Translations under genes and position numbers: made by a program | Assembly (NCBI GenBank): GCA_963824545.1 | Contig: CAWGPP010000006.1 | Coordinates: 665,146 to 729,145 of the forward strand | Reading direction: 5' to 3' | DNA: 64,000 bases | Source of the DNA: Bog-532 sp963824545 | Lineage (GTDB): Bacteria; Actinomycetota; Actinomycetes; Streptosporangiales; Streptosporangiaceae | The notes under the pieces: generated by a model | Seen by the model: the letters and a program-made list of their open reading frames with translations, nothing else | Told to the model about the DNA's origin: nothing | Databases searched by the model: none | In this document: one piece after another, positions 33,189-41,238 of the stretch | Layout: every line of letters starts with the position of its first letter | Numbering within the stretch: the first letter of the stretch is position 1

Positions 33189-33693
33189 GGGGCGCCTCCC
33201 GTCTCTGGTATATGACCAGCGCTTTTGCTTAGCGGAGATGCTGCTCTTCGGTTCTGGCAGGGCCAAAGGTTCATGCTGAGAGGGTCAAAGGTTCCTTGTC
33301 GGCATGCCTAAAGTCACATCGCCCTGAGCTTGCGTCATACCGGGGAATTCGTATCAGCTATTCAACTGCCATCAATACCGGCTACGCAGTTTGAGCCTGG
33401 AAAGTGCATGTGCTGACCGCGAAGATTTGCCGCGAATCTGCTGAAGCCTTTCTAGAGCGAGCTGAGTATACGAACGGGGAACCACGGACCGCCTCACGAT
33501 AGACTTGGATTGATCACGAGGAACGCTGCGGGTCGCAGTTGCATCCCGACAGTGCTCGGCGCGGTGGCCGGAATCCTGTCGCTGACTGCGGCACTGCATC
33601 TGGGCAGGCCTCAGGAAACACCGGACGGCCGTTGCGGCCTACACTTTGGTGCAGATCAACATCATCCGACGGCGGATGGCTGAGGAGGGACTG
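33189..33693. promoter_or_regulatory. Divergent upstream region of the hdr operon
   Basis: About 500 bp with lower GC than its flanks, between hdrC and the plus-strand gene at 33694. It holds a dyad TGGTATATGACCA (33206-33218) next to the hdrC ribosome site, and a pair of direct repeats at 33261-33294. No protein gene is supported. A 75-codon open frame (33372-33599, minus) has no ribosome site or domain. Confidence 0.5.
33261..33294. repeat. Two direct repeats upstream of hdrC
   Basis: GGCCAAAGGTTC (33261-33272) and GGTCAAAGGTTC (33283-33294) differ by one base and are 22 bp apart, two helical turns. They lie 73-106 bp upstream of the hdrC start, as expected for a regulator bound on one DNA face. 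Confidence 0.5.
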
Positions 33694-33993
33694 ATGGCAG
33701 GCAAGTTCCTGGTCGTCTGGAAGCTGGAGCTAGGCCGGGCGAACCCTGATCTGGTCCGAGCCGTGCTCCGGCAGCAGGACTACGGCGCCCGGCTGCTGGC
33801 GGAGGGCAAGCTCGAGGTGCAGTACCACCTGGTGGGTGGCCATGGTGGTGCCTGGATCTACAACGTGGAATCGAACGAGGAGCTCGACAACCTCCTGGCC
33901 CTGGCTCCCGTCTATAACATGGCCAGCTACGAGGTCCACGCGCTGGCCGAGATGCGCGCGCCGACCCTGACCGGTGAAGTGAAGCCTGAATAG
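33694..33993 (+). CDS. Small muconolactone-isomerase/YCII-like ferredoxin-fold protein
   Basis: A 99-residue protein beginning MAGKFLVVWKLELGRANPDLVRAVLRQQDYGARLLAEGKLEVQYHLVGGHGGAWIYNVESNEELDNLLALAPVYNMASYEVHALA. The alternation of strand, helix, strand and the ELDNLLALAP-Y segment resemble the dimeric alpha-beta barrel of muconolactone isomerase/YCII-like proteins. ATG at 33694 follows GAGGAGGGA, which fixes the start. The function is unknown. It is divergent from the hdr operon and shares its upstream region. Confidence 0.75.
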   Translation: MAGKFLVVWKLELGRANPDLVRAVLRQQDYGARLLAEGKLEVQYHLVGGHGGAWIYNVESNEELDNLLALAPVYNMASYEVHALAEMRAPTLTGEVKPE

Positions 33994-34553
33994 TGCGTTT
34001 AGGATCGCGCCCGCTAAGCACGCTGTGAAGGTTTGCCGGGGTAATATTCAACGATCGTAACGCGGCTACCGTTGCCCGGCAATTAACCTAAGGAGATGGA
34101 AGAAAAGCCAGGGAAAACCCGATAGGGCCGACCAGGACAAGGATTGTCTGCGGACCGATCTCCCGGCGTGTCGAATTATCCGGCTTACTCGACAATGATG
34201 TGCCAGTTTGGCTACGCCGTGTCCACCCTTGGCTGTTGAAAACGCAGTACCCGGCCGTTAGATTCTCGGTGGCGACGTGGTGATTGGCGGTTGTATTCCT
34301 GTGCCGCAGTTTACAGAACGGGTAAGCAGTGTTGGTGTCAGTCTGAATGTCACGTCTTGGGCAGATGATGACATTGAGCCGATTCTAGCGGTGCGTTGCC
34401 ATGGTCGTCACGGTGGCGGGCAGTACGACGCCGTGCTCACTATTAAGACCCACGTCCGCGAACGACGAGAATCTGGGACCCCGGCGGGTTCAGGTTGGCA
34501 GCAGGCCGGTCGCCGCCTTGGCCTGGCGCATCTTCTCGTTTGCCCGCCAGGGC
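33994..34553. other. Lower-GC spacer without a supported gene
   Basis: About 560 bp with noticeably more A and T than its neighbours. A small open frame (34277-34585, plus) overlaps the next gene and has no domain or good ribosome site. No clear hairpin or repeat is seen. Confidence 0.45.
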
Positions 34554-35894
34554 TTACTGGGGCCGGATGTTGTGGTTGCGGGTGAACAGGTTGCCGGGGT
34601 CGTACTGACGCTTGACCGCGGCGAGCCGCTGATAGGTCTCCGTTGGGTAGATCGCGGCGACATCCTCCTCGGTGGCAGACGCGAGGAAGTTGGCGTAGGC
34701 GCCGTTGACGTGGGGTGCGAGTCTTGCCCAGATCGCGTCCAGGGCTGGACGGGCGGCCTGGATGACCGGCTCGGGGCCCGCGATGGTGGTCACGAACACC
34801 AGCTCCGCCTGGCGGTGTGCGTAGGCGGTGGCATCGTCGGGGATCCGGGATACCGCGCCGCCGACGCTGCGGACGGCGATGAACGGCGACTGCCCCGATG
34901 CGCCGGCCTCGGTAAGGATCTGCAGGACCTCGGGCACCGATTCCTTGTCGGCAAATGCGCTTCGGGTTACAAACTGGATGCCGGGCGGCGGGGTCGCGCC
35001 GTCCGCGAGCGTGTCCGCATAGGGTGTCAGCGCGATATCGTCGCCGGTCATCGTGCCGAGTCGGCGGATCGGGTCGATTGCCTTCGCGGCGAGCTGCGGG
35101 TCATCGCCGTCGAAGGCGACGTGGATCTGGACCGGCGCTTCGGGGCCGCCGGCGAATGGATTGGCGAAGTCGGCGGTGGATGTGAGCTCGTCGGGGGCGG
35201 TGCGGAGGTAGTCCGCCCACCCCTGGAGGACGGTGGCCGCCTGCGATGCCGGGAAGGCGATCGTGCCGTAGAAGACGTCCGTCGTCGGGTGTGCCGCGAA
35301 CTCGAAGGCGGTCACGATCCCGAAATTGCCGCCGCCACCGCGGATCGCCCAGAACAGCTCCGGGTTCTCCTCCGCGCTCGCATGCACGACCTGTCCGCTG
35401 GCGGTGACCACCTCTGCGGCGGCCACGTTGTCCAGGGCCAGGCCGTGCTTCCTGACCTTCCAGCCGACGCCACCGGTCAGCGTCAGCCCGCCGACACCGA
35501 CGCTCTTGGTGTCGCCCGAGGAGATCGCCAGGCAATGCGGGGCCAGGACGGCGGCGACCTGGCCCCAGGTGGCGCCGCCGCCGATCCGTACCAGGTGACG
35601 CTCCTTGTCGATGATCTCCACGTTCGCGAGGTTGCTGAGGTCGATCACGATGCCGCCGTCGCTGGTGCCGAAGCCCGCAAAGCTATGGCCGCCGCCTCGG
35701 ACGGACAGCGAGAGCCCGGCGCTGGCAGCGAATCCGACAGCTGCCTGCACGTCCCCGACGCTCCTGGGCCGCAGCACATACGCCGGACTACCCGAAGCCC
35801 ATACCGAGCGGCTCGCCGATTCGTACTCCGCTCCGCCCGGTTCGATGATGTCGCCGCCGAAGTCACGGCGAAGGGTTTCACGCGCTGAACTCAT
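34554..35894 (-). CDS. FAD-binding (PCMH/BBE) oxidoreductase
   Basis: A 446-residue flavoprotein of the berberine-bridge-enzyme/VAO family. The FAD domain shows YVLRPRSVGDVQAAVGFAASAGLSLSVRGGGHSFAGFGTSDGG, whose His is the usual covalent FAD site, then GVGGLTLTGGVGWKVRKHGLALDNV and ELFWAIRGGGGNFGIVTAFEF. The C-terminal BBE tail reads YPTETYQRLAAVKRQYDPGNLFTRNHNI. The partner cysteine of bicovalent members is not seen: KHGL replaces the usual C-x-x-x-N-segment context. ATG at 35894 follows GGAAGGAA. Such enzymes oxidise sugars, alkaloids or secondary metabolites; the substrate is not known. Confidence 0.93.
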   Translation of the reverse strand: MSSARETLRRDFGGDIIEPGGAEYESASRSVWASGSPAYVLRPRSVGDVQAAVGFAASAGLSLSVRGGGHSFAGFGTSDGGIVIDLSNLANVEIIDKERHLVRIGGGATWGQVAAVLAPHCLAISSGDTKSVGVGGLTLTGGVGWKVRKHGLALDNVAAAEVVTASGQVVHASAEENPELFWAIRGGGGNFGIVTAFEFAAHPTTDVFYGTIAFPASQAATVLQGWADYLRTAPDELTSTADFANPFAGGPEAPVQIHVAFDGDDPQLAAKAIDPIRRLGTMTGDDIALTPYADTLADGATPPPGIQFVTRSAFADKESVPEVLQILTEAGASGQSPFIAVRSVGGAVSRIPDDATAYAHRQAELVFVTTIAGPEPVIQAARPALDAIWARLAPHVNGAYANFLASATEEDVAAIYPTETYQRLAAVKRQYDPGNLFTRNHNIRPQ

Positions 35895-35923
35895 GACGTT
35901 CCTTCCACACAGGAGAATCCTCG

Positions 35924-36076
35924 TTATCCGAACTGGCCAGGCTGATGGTTGCCCCCAGGCTGGCGGGTGATGACGGCCAGGCGGTTGGCGGCGTTGATGA
36001 GGGCGATGACGGACACCAGGACGGCGAGATGCTCTTCCTCGTAGCGCTTGGCGGCATGCGCCCACGCCCCGCAGTG
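35924..36076 (-). pseudogene. C-terminal remnant of a carboxymuconolactone decarboxylase (AhpD-like) family protein
   Basis: The minus-strand frame ending in TAA at 35924 reads AHAAKRYEEEHLAVLVSVIALINAANRLAVITRQPGG, the typical last two helices of CMD/AhpD-like proteins. The catalytic C-x-x-C part is missing and the frame starts abruptly next to the serine-hydrolase stop. The piece is too short to be functional. Confidence 0.6.
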
Positions 36077-37207
36077 CTACAGTCCGGCGCTACCGCACAT
36101 CGCCAGCCGGTAGAGACCCGAAAGCGCGTCGTCGATGGGATGGTGCTGCGGCTTCCCAGAGGGGTCGAGTTTGTTCCACCGCTGCAGGTTCACCGCGATG
36201 GACATCTGGCGCCTGCCGTCGGCGCGTGTCATGGATATCGCTCCGGCACCCCAGACCGAGCCGTCATGACCCCAGAAGGTGCCGCGGCCGGGAACCTCCA
36301 TCCGGTGCAGACCAAGGCCGTAGTCGATGGTCTTTCCCTCAAAGGAAATGACCGGGACGGTGCGTTGCATCTGCACCAGTGACGTCTGGTTGACGATCTC
36401 GCCGGCCAGCAGCATGCCGAAGAAGCGGTTGAGATCCGCGACGGTCGATATCAGCGAGGCTGCCGGTCCCACCCAGGACATGTCATAGACGCTGTAGTCG
36501 CGCGGCGGGTCGATCATGCCGAACCACGCCTCGTAGATCCGCGAGTGCGGCCCGTCGACATGCGGTCCGGACGGAAGCTCGGTATCCCGGAGCCCAGCGC
36601 GCTCAATGACGTTCTGGGTGATGCACTTTTCCGCCGTGATACCGGTTACGTGCTCAAGGAGCTGGCAGAGCAGCAGGTAATTGGTGTTGGAGTACACCCC
36701 TGGAGTACCACCAGGCGAACGGACGGCAGGTGCTGCGACCCCCACCTCGATCAGCTCGGCCGGGTGAAACCGCGTGAGCCGGTTGTCGTCCAGGCTCTCC
36801 GGCCTCGTGTCCGCCAAGACGGGAAATGCCTTGAGAGACGGATAGGCGTAGGGGAGGTATTCGGCGAGGCCGCTGGTGTGGTTGATCAGCATCCGGACCG
36901 TGATCGTGGCACCGCGTTCTCCAGGAACTAGCCGCGGCAGGTAGCGGCTGATCGGCGAGTCCAGCCCGATCTGACCGCCCTCGACTTGCTGCAGCACAGC
37001 GGCAGCGGTGAAGGTCTTGGTGATGCTGCCGACGCGGTGCCGCATATCGGCCGTGACGGGACGGCCGGTGGCGACGTCGGCAACCCCAGCGGCGCCGCGC
37101 CAGACCTGCTTGCCGTCACGCACCTCCGCGAACACTCCCGGCATCCCCGCGCGGTGGACATTCGCCATGGCTGCTCGCAGCTCCGCAGGATCGAGTGGGT
37201 TCTTCAC
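36077..37207 (-). CDS. Serine beta-lactamase-fold hydrolase
   Basis: A 376-residue class-C-type hydrolase (EstB/D-Ala-D-Ala carboxypeptidase-like). The three active-site elements are present: S-x-x-K in VGSITKTFTAAAVLQ, Y-x-N in GVYSNTNYLLLCQLLE and H-x-G in FWGHDGSVWGAG. GTG at 37207 overlaps the stop of the preceding membrane protein (GTGA), which fixes the start. No signal peptide is seen, so it is probably cytoplasmic or held by the coupled membrane protein. Substrates of this family range from esters to peptides. Confidence 0.9.
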   Translation of the reverse strand: MKNPLDPAELRAAMANVHRAGMPGVFAEVRDGKQVWRGAAGVADVATGRPVTADMRHRVGSITKTFTAAAVLQQVEGGQIGLDSPISRYLPRLVPGERGATITVRMLINHTSGLAEYLPYAYPSLKAFPVLADTRPESLDDNRLTRFHPAELIEVGVAAPAVRSPGGTPGVYSNTNYLLLCQLLEHVTGITAEKCITQNVIERAGLRDTELPSGPHVDGPHSRIYEAWFGMIDPPRDYSVYDMSWVGPAASLISTVADLNRFFGMLLAGEIVNQTSLVQMQRTVPVISFEGKTIDYGLGLHRMEVPGRGTFWGHDGSVWGAGAISMTRADGRRQMSIAVNLQRWNKLDPSGKPQHHPIDDALSGLYRLAMCGSAGL

Positions 37208-37692
37208 GACACGTGTCCCTTCGTAATCGACGGGTGTGCTTTCGCCCCTTGTGGCTGCTTGCTCCACAAGAAGATGACCGTCAGGAGTCCTGCCAGGCTG
37301 GGGAGCATGCCGACCCAGCCCAGCAGCGGCGGCAGGCCGGTATCGCCGGAGGTGTCTTTGACGAGCAGGTTGACCAAGGCGATGCTCGTGCCGGCCGCGA
37401 ACAGCCCCGTCGCGGCCCAGCGCACCCACGGCTTCCTCGTGCTCGCGGCCCAGATGGTGCAGAGCCAGCTGAGGACGCCGAGCGCCCCGAGGACGGACAG
37501 GTAGATCAGGTAGGTAGTGACGGCCGAGTCGACGCGCGCCTGGCTGTACGAGGGATAACCGGCCCGGATGTGGCCGGCCAGCACGTTCGCCGTGGCGTGG
37601 TCGACGTACAGGACGAGCACCGCGACGAGGGTGAGGGCGAGGCCGGCGTACATCGCCGCGATCGCCGATCGCGCATAACGAGTCGACGTCAT
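37204..37692 (-). CDS. Four-helix membrane protein
   Basis: The 162-residue protein has four hydrophobic helices: SAIAAMYAGLALTLVAVLVLYV, LIYLSVLGALGVLSWLCTIWAA, WAATGLFAAGTSIALVNLLV and PLLGWVGMLPSLAGLLTVIFLW. A short hydrophilic loop with SYSQARVDSAVTTY follows the first. ATG at 37692 is near a GGAAGGAACC ribosome-like stretch. It is the first gene of a two-gene unit with the beta-lactamase-fold hydrolase. The function is unknown. Confidence 0.75.
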   Translation of the reverse strand: MTSTRYARSAIAAMYAGLALTLVAVLVLYVDHATANVLAGHIRAGYPSYSQARVDSAVTTYLIYLSVLGALGVLSWLCTIWAASTRKPWVRWAATGLFAAGTSIALVNLLVKDTSGDTGLPPLLGWVGMLPSLAGLLTVIFLWSKQPQGAKAHPSITKGHVS

Positions 37693-37884
37693 GTGAGCGG
37701 TTCCTTCCAGGTAAGACCGGTTAGGTCGGCCAGCGCGACGTGCGGCCCCTGCGCGGGCGCGCGGGCAGACATGAACCTCTGTCCTTGCCTGCCGACGGGA
37801 CTGGTCTTGCGCAATTGACGCTAGGAGCCGGCGCCGCCCAGAGCGTCACCCGAACGTGCCGGTCCGGGTGGAATGTTGCGGGCC

Positions 37885-37914
37885 GGTGTGCCGGCACCAT
37901 GGTGCCGGCACACC
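37885..37914. terminator. 30-bp perfect palindrome after the MalT-type gene
   Basis: GGTGTGCCGGCACC, AT, GGTGCCGGCACACC form a perfect inverted repeat. The flanking GTTGCG and CGCAAC extend it after a small bulge. It lies 12 bp past the stop of the minus-strand regulator and probably ends transcription there. Confidence 0.65.
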
Positions 37915-37925
37915 GCAACGGGGCG

Positions 37926-40395
37926 TTAGGAGATCAGGTCCAGCTCGCGCGCTCGGGTTACGGCTTCGGTCCGGTTGGCCGCGCCGAGCTTGGCGAGAAC
38001 GTGGCTGACGTGCTTTTTCACGGTGTCGAGGGTGAGCACGAGCTCGCGGGCGATCCGCTGGTTGGTCGTGCCGGCGGCGAGGAGCCGCAGCACATCCAGT
38101 TCGCGAGGGGTCAGCGGCTCGGCCAGGCCCGGTACCGTCGCGGTGCCCAGACGCCGAACCAGCGGTGCGGCGGGCTTCCTGCCGAACGCGCGCTGCACCC
38201 GGGCCAGGCAGCCCAGCAGGGGCTCCGCGGCGGCCGGCTCGTCCTGCTGGGCCGCGATCAGCCTTGCCAGCAGCGCGGCCATGGGCGGCCCCTCGTCGGC
38301 GAAGGCCCGGACGTAGCCCTGTGGGCAGGCCAGCGTGAGTGCCCCGGCCAGGGCATCCAGTGCGGCGTCCTCCTGGCCAGTGGCGGCCAGTGCCAGCGCC
38401 CGCAGCGCACCAATCTCGATCAGGCTGTCGGCCCGGTCCCGGGTGGCTGCCGCTTGGTGCAGCCGGTCCAGCAGTGCCAGCGCCTCGACGGGCTGATCCT
38501 GGGCCAGCAGCACCCGCGCCAGCACGAGATGCTCCCGTTCCTTTGGGTACATCGGCTCGTCGCCGGTGCGGAGGCCGCGTTCCTGTACCCAGCGGGCTGC
38601 CGCGGCGATGTCGCCTTGGGCCAGCAGCAGACGCGCCCGCTGCACCGGGACGGGATTGAGCAGGTCGGTCACCGACGGGCTCGGCGCGATCCGCTCGGCC
38701 TCGCGCATCGCCTCCAGCGCCCCGCCTGGGTCGCCGCCGGCCTGCCGAATCCATGCCAGGGTCACCAGGCCCGCCGCCAGCGGCTGGGTCCAGTTCAGCT
38801 GCCGGCACAGCGGGATGCCCTCGGTGACGTGCTGGTGCGCGGCATCGAGGTCGTCCCGCTGGTAGGCGACTTCGGCCATGCCCACGTACCCGATGCCGGC
38901 AGCGGGCATCGCCGCCCGGCCCGGCGGCGCGGCGATCTCAAGCACCTGCCGGTAGGTGGCCAGCGTCGCATCCAGGCGGCCCTGGGCACGCTGCACCCGG
39001 CCGAGGTCATGGCACGCCCACGCGGCCAGGGGATGCTCGCCGGCCGCACGCCATCCGACGACGCTGGCGGCGAAGCCGCGTTCCGCGTCTGCAAGCCGAC
39101 CGCGGAGCCGCTCAGCTAGGAGGCCGCTGAATAACCCTGTTTCCGATCATGAAGCAATCCACTGACCTGCGGTTTTGCAAAGTTGATCACGGCAAAATGG
39201 GCCTTTTTCAGCAGGCTCCTAGCGCGAGCATCCACAGGCTGACCGAGTGCAACACCCACTCTCGCTCGCCGAGTGCGGCACGGGCTTGCGCAGCGGACGC
39301 GGCCGCCGCCCCGGCATCGCCGTAGAGCACGGCGAGATAGGTGCGTCCGAGCGCGATCGCCGCTGGAACGTTCGCCAGCAGGCTTGCCGCCCGGCCGACG
39401 GAAGGCTCGAACGGCTCATGGGCAGCATCGGCGGGCGCGCGCCCGGCAGCGTCCAGCGCCGCCCCGGCCGCTTCCAAATCGCCGCCCACGAGCGCCATCC
39501 ACGCCTGCGCCAGCGCCAGCCGCAGGCGTGACCGGGCCAGCTCAGCGGGCAACGCCGCAAGCCACCGCTGAATCGTCGCGCTTTCGCCGTGCAGGAAGAT
39601 CTCGTCGAAGTGCTGCTCGATCAACCGCGCCGACCCGATGGGATCCCCGCCGGATAGCGCGTGGCGAACGGCATCGTCGGCGAGCCCGTGCTCCGCACAC
39701 CAGGCCGCCGCGTTGCGGTGCAGTGCTGCGGCCTTGCCCGGCTGGTCCTGCTGCAGGCGGGCGCGGAGCAGGTCGGCGAACAGGTGGTGGTAGCGCCACC
39801 AGCCGCGCACCTCATCCAGCGGCGTCAGGAACAGGCCGGCCGCCTCGATCTGCTGCAGCAGCGCCTGGCTGCCGGATCGGCCGGTGACCACATCGCACAA
39901 CTCCCCGGACAGCCGGTCGAGCACCGAAGTTTCCAGCAGGAACTCCCGCACCCGTTCGGGCTGGCCGTCCAGGACCTCCTCGGCCAGGTAGTCGAGGACG
40001 TAGCGGTGGCTGCCGCTGAACGCTGCCACGAAACCAGCGGCGTCCGGTTGCCCCCGCAGCGACAGGCCGGCCAGCTGCAGGCCGGCGGCCCACCCCTCGG
40101 TGCGAGCCGTCAGCGCGGCCACCGAGTCGGCGGGCAAGCCGGCACCGGTCACCCCGGACAGCAGCACCGCGGCCTCCGCTGCGGTGAAGCGCAGCTCGCC
40201 GGCCCGCAGCTCCGTGAGCCGTCCCCGGGCCCGCAGCCGCGCCAGCGGGAGCGGCGGATCGGCGCGGGTGGCCAGCACCAGGTGCACGCTGGGCGGCAGA
40301 TGCTCGAGCAGGAACTCCAGCGACAGATGCACATGCTGGGAGCCGATCAGGTGATAGTCGTCCAGGACCAGACAACCAGTCGGGCTGGCGCGCCC
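37926..40395 (-). pseudogene. MalT-type LuxR regulator, N-terminally truncated and split by a small insertion
   Basis: The reading begins at Walker B (GCLVLDDYHLIGSQHVHL) and continues with LVLATRADPPLPLARLRARGRLTELRAGELRFTAAEAAVLLSG, the winged-helix part, and TPR-like repeats. It ends in a LuxR HTH: LTPRELDVLRLLAAGTTNQRIARELVLTLDTVKKHVSHVLAKLG. Two lesions are visible. Walker A and the true start are missing (the sequence changes at about 40395), and a 99-bp element at 39120-39218 introduces a stop after MLALGAC. Removing the element and one CTAG restores an unbroken frame (MLALAERLRGRLADAERGF), so the insertion is recent compared with the rest. The full gene would encode about 900 residues. 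Confidence 0.85.
39120..39218. mobile_element. 99-bp MITE-like element with CTAG target duplication
   Basis: The element is flanked by CTAG at 39116-39119 and 39219-39222. Its ends are imperfect inverted repeats, GAGGCCGCTGAATAA and GAGCCTGCTGAAAAA (read inward), matching at 12 of 15 bases. It is more AT-rich than the host gene and has no coding capacity. Removing it with one CTAG restores the interrupted regulator frame exactly. A YTAR-type 4-bp duplication is known for IS5-group elements; that assignment is inference. A parent transposase is not in this window. Confidence 0.8.
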
Positions 40396-40418
40396 TGAAA
40401 AGCGGCCAGACCTTCGCC

Positions 40419-40640
40419 TTGCGAGTCGTCATGAAGCACGATGCGGGCACCGTCGACTACCTGCGCGAGATCGCCCCTGGCCGGGAAGGAGGCGCCTATA
40501 TCCGAGTGATTCCCCGGCCCGGCGGTGGCAGCGTCGTGGTAATGACCGTTCCCCTGATACCAGACACAGAACCAGCAGCCATCACAGCGACCCTACGGGA
40601 CGAGCTGAATACTTTGATTAGCCTGGCGAGCAGCAGCTGA
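40419..40640 (+). pseudogene. C-terminal fragment of an SRPBCC-like protein
   Basis: The frame reads FALRVVMKHDAGTVDYLREIAPGREGGAYIRVIPRPGGGSVVVMTVPLIPDTEPAAITATLRDELNTLISLASSS. The strand-rich middle and the final helix look like the end of a polyketide-cyclase/SRPBCC fold. The upstream part is absent: the coding character begins just where the MalT-type fragment ends, so two gene pieces were joined. Its only start is a TTG at 40419 with no ribosome site. Confidence 0.45.
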
Positions 40641-41238
40641 CCGCCGCAGGCAGCGCACACGACCTCTGTGAGGCTGCCCGCCGGTCGCGGCCCGCTCAGG
40701 TTCGGGGGAATGCCGCTCCTTCACCTGCTCCGGCGCACGGGTGACGGTGCACGACAAGGCAGCTGACCACGGTGGCCACCGCCACGAGCGCCCAGGGCGA
40801 TGAACGGGGCCTGGATCGAGATGCCCGAGGCCAGCTACGGAGTGGTCGGCAAGGGACCTGACCAGCTCCGCTCTTTCGTGGTGACGCCACCGGCGAGAGT
40901 CGGTGAACGCCGGTAGTTCCGCAGTAGCGAGGCGCGTACTGCCGACGTTCTGTGAGCCAGTCTCCGGCTGGTGGCTGGCCGTTCATGGCGCGCTGAATAG
41001 GAATTCTGCTGTGCGCGAGCTAGTTTGAGGACTGACGCCTAGCTGTGTTCGCGGGTGAGACGGCTGGGGACACCGAAGGGGTGGGGTGCCGGCGGCCAGC
41101 GAAGGTGGCCGGTCGGGCGACGGCCGGACGCCGGTGATGTGCGTTGCCCGGAACGCTGTTGGCCGTCGGGTTAGCTGGCGGCCCGGCTGGAGATGGCCGC
41201 GCGGCCTCGCTCGCCGGAACTGGGTTTGGAGCCTGCCG
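40641..41238. other. Spacer before the polytopic membrane gene
   Basis: Nearly 600 bp without a supported gene. The frame of the next gene is open back to 41086, but the extension is Arg/Trp-rich and lacks a ribosome site. No repeat or hairpin stands out. Confidence 0.45.

Noticed and set aside
34277..34585. Small plus-strand frame before the FAD oxidoreductase
   Set aside because: No ribosome site, no domain, and it overlaps the end of a well-supported gene.
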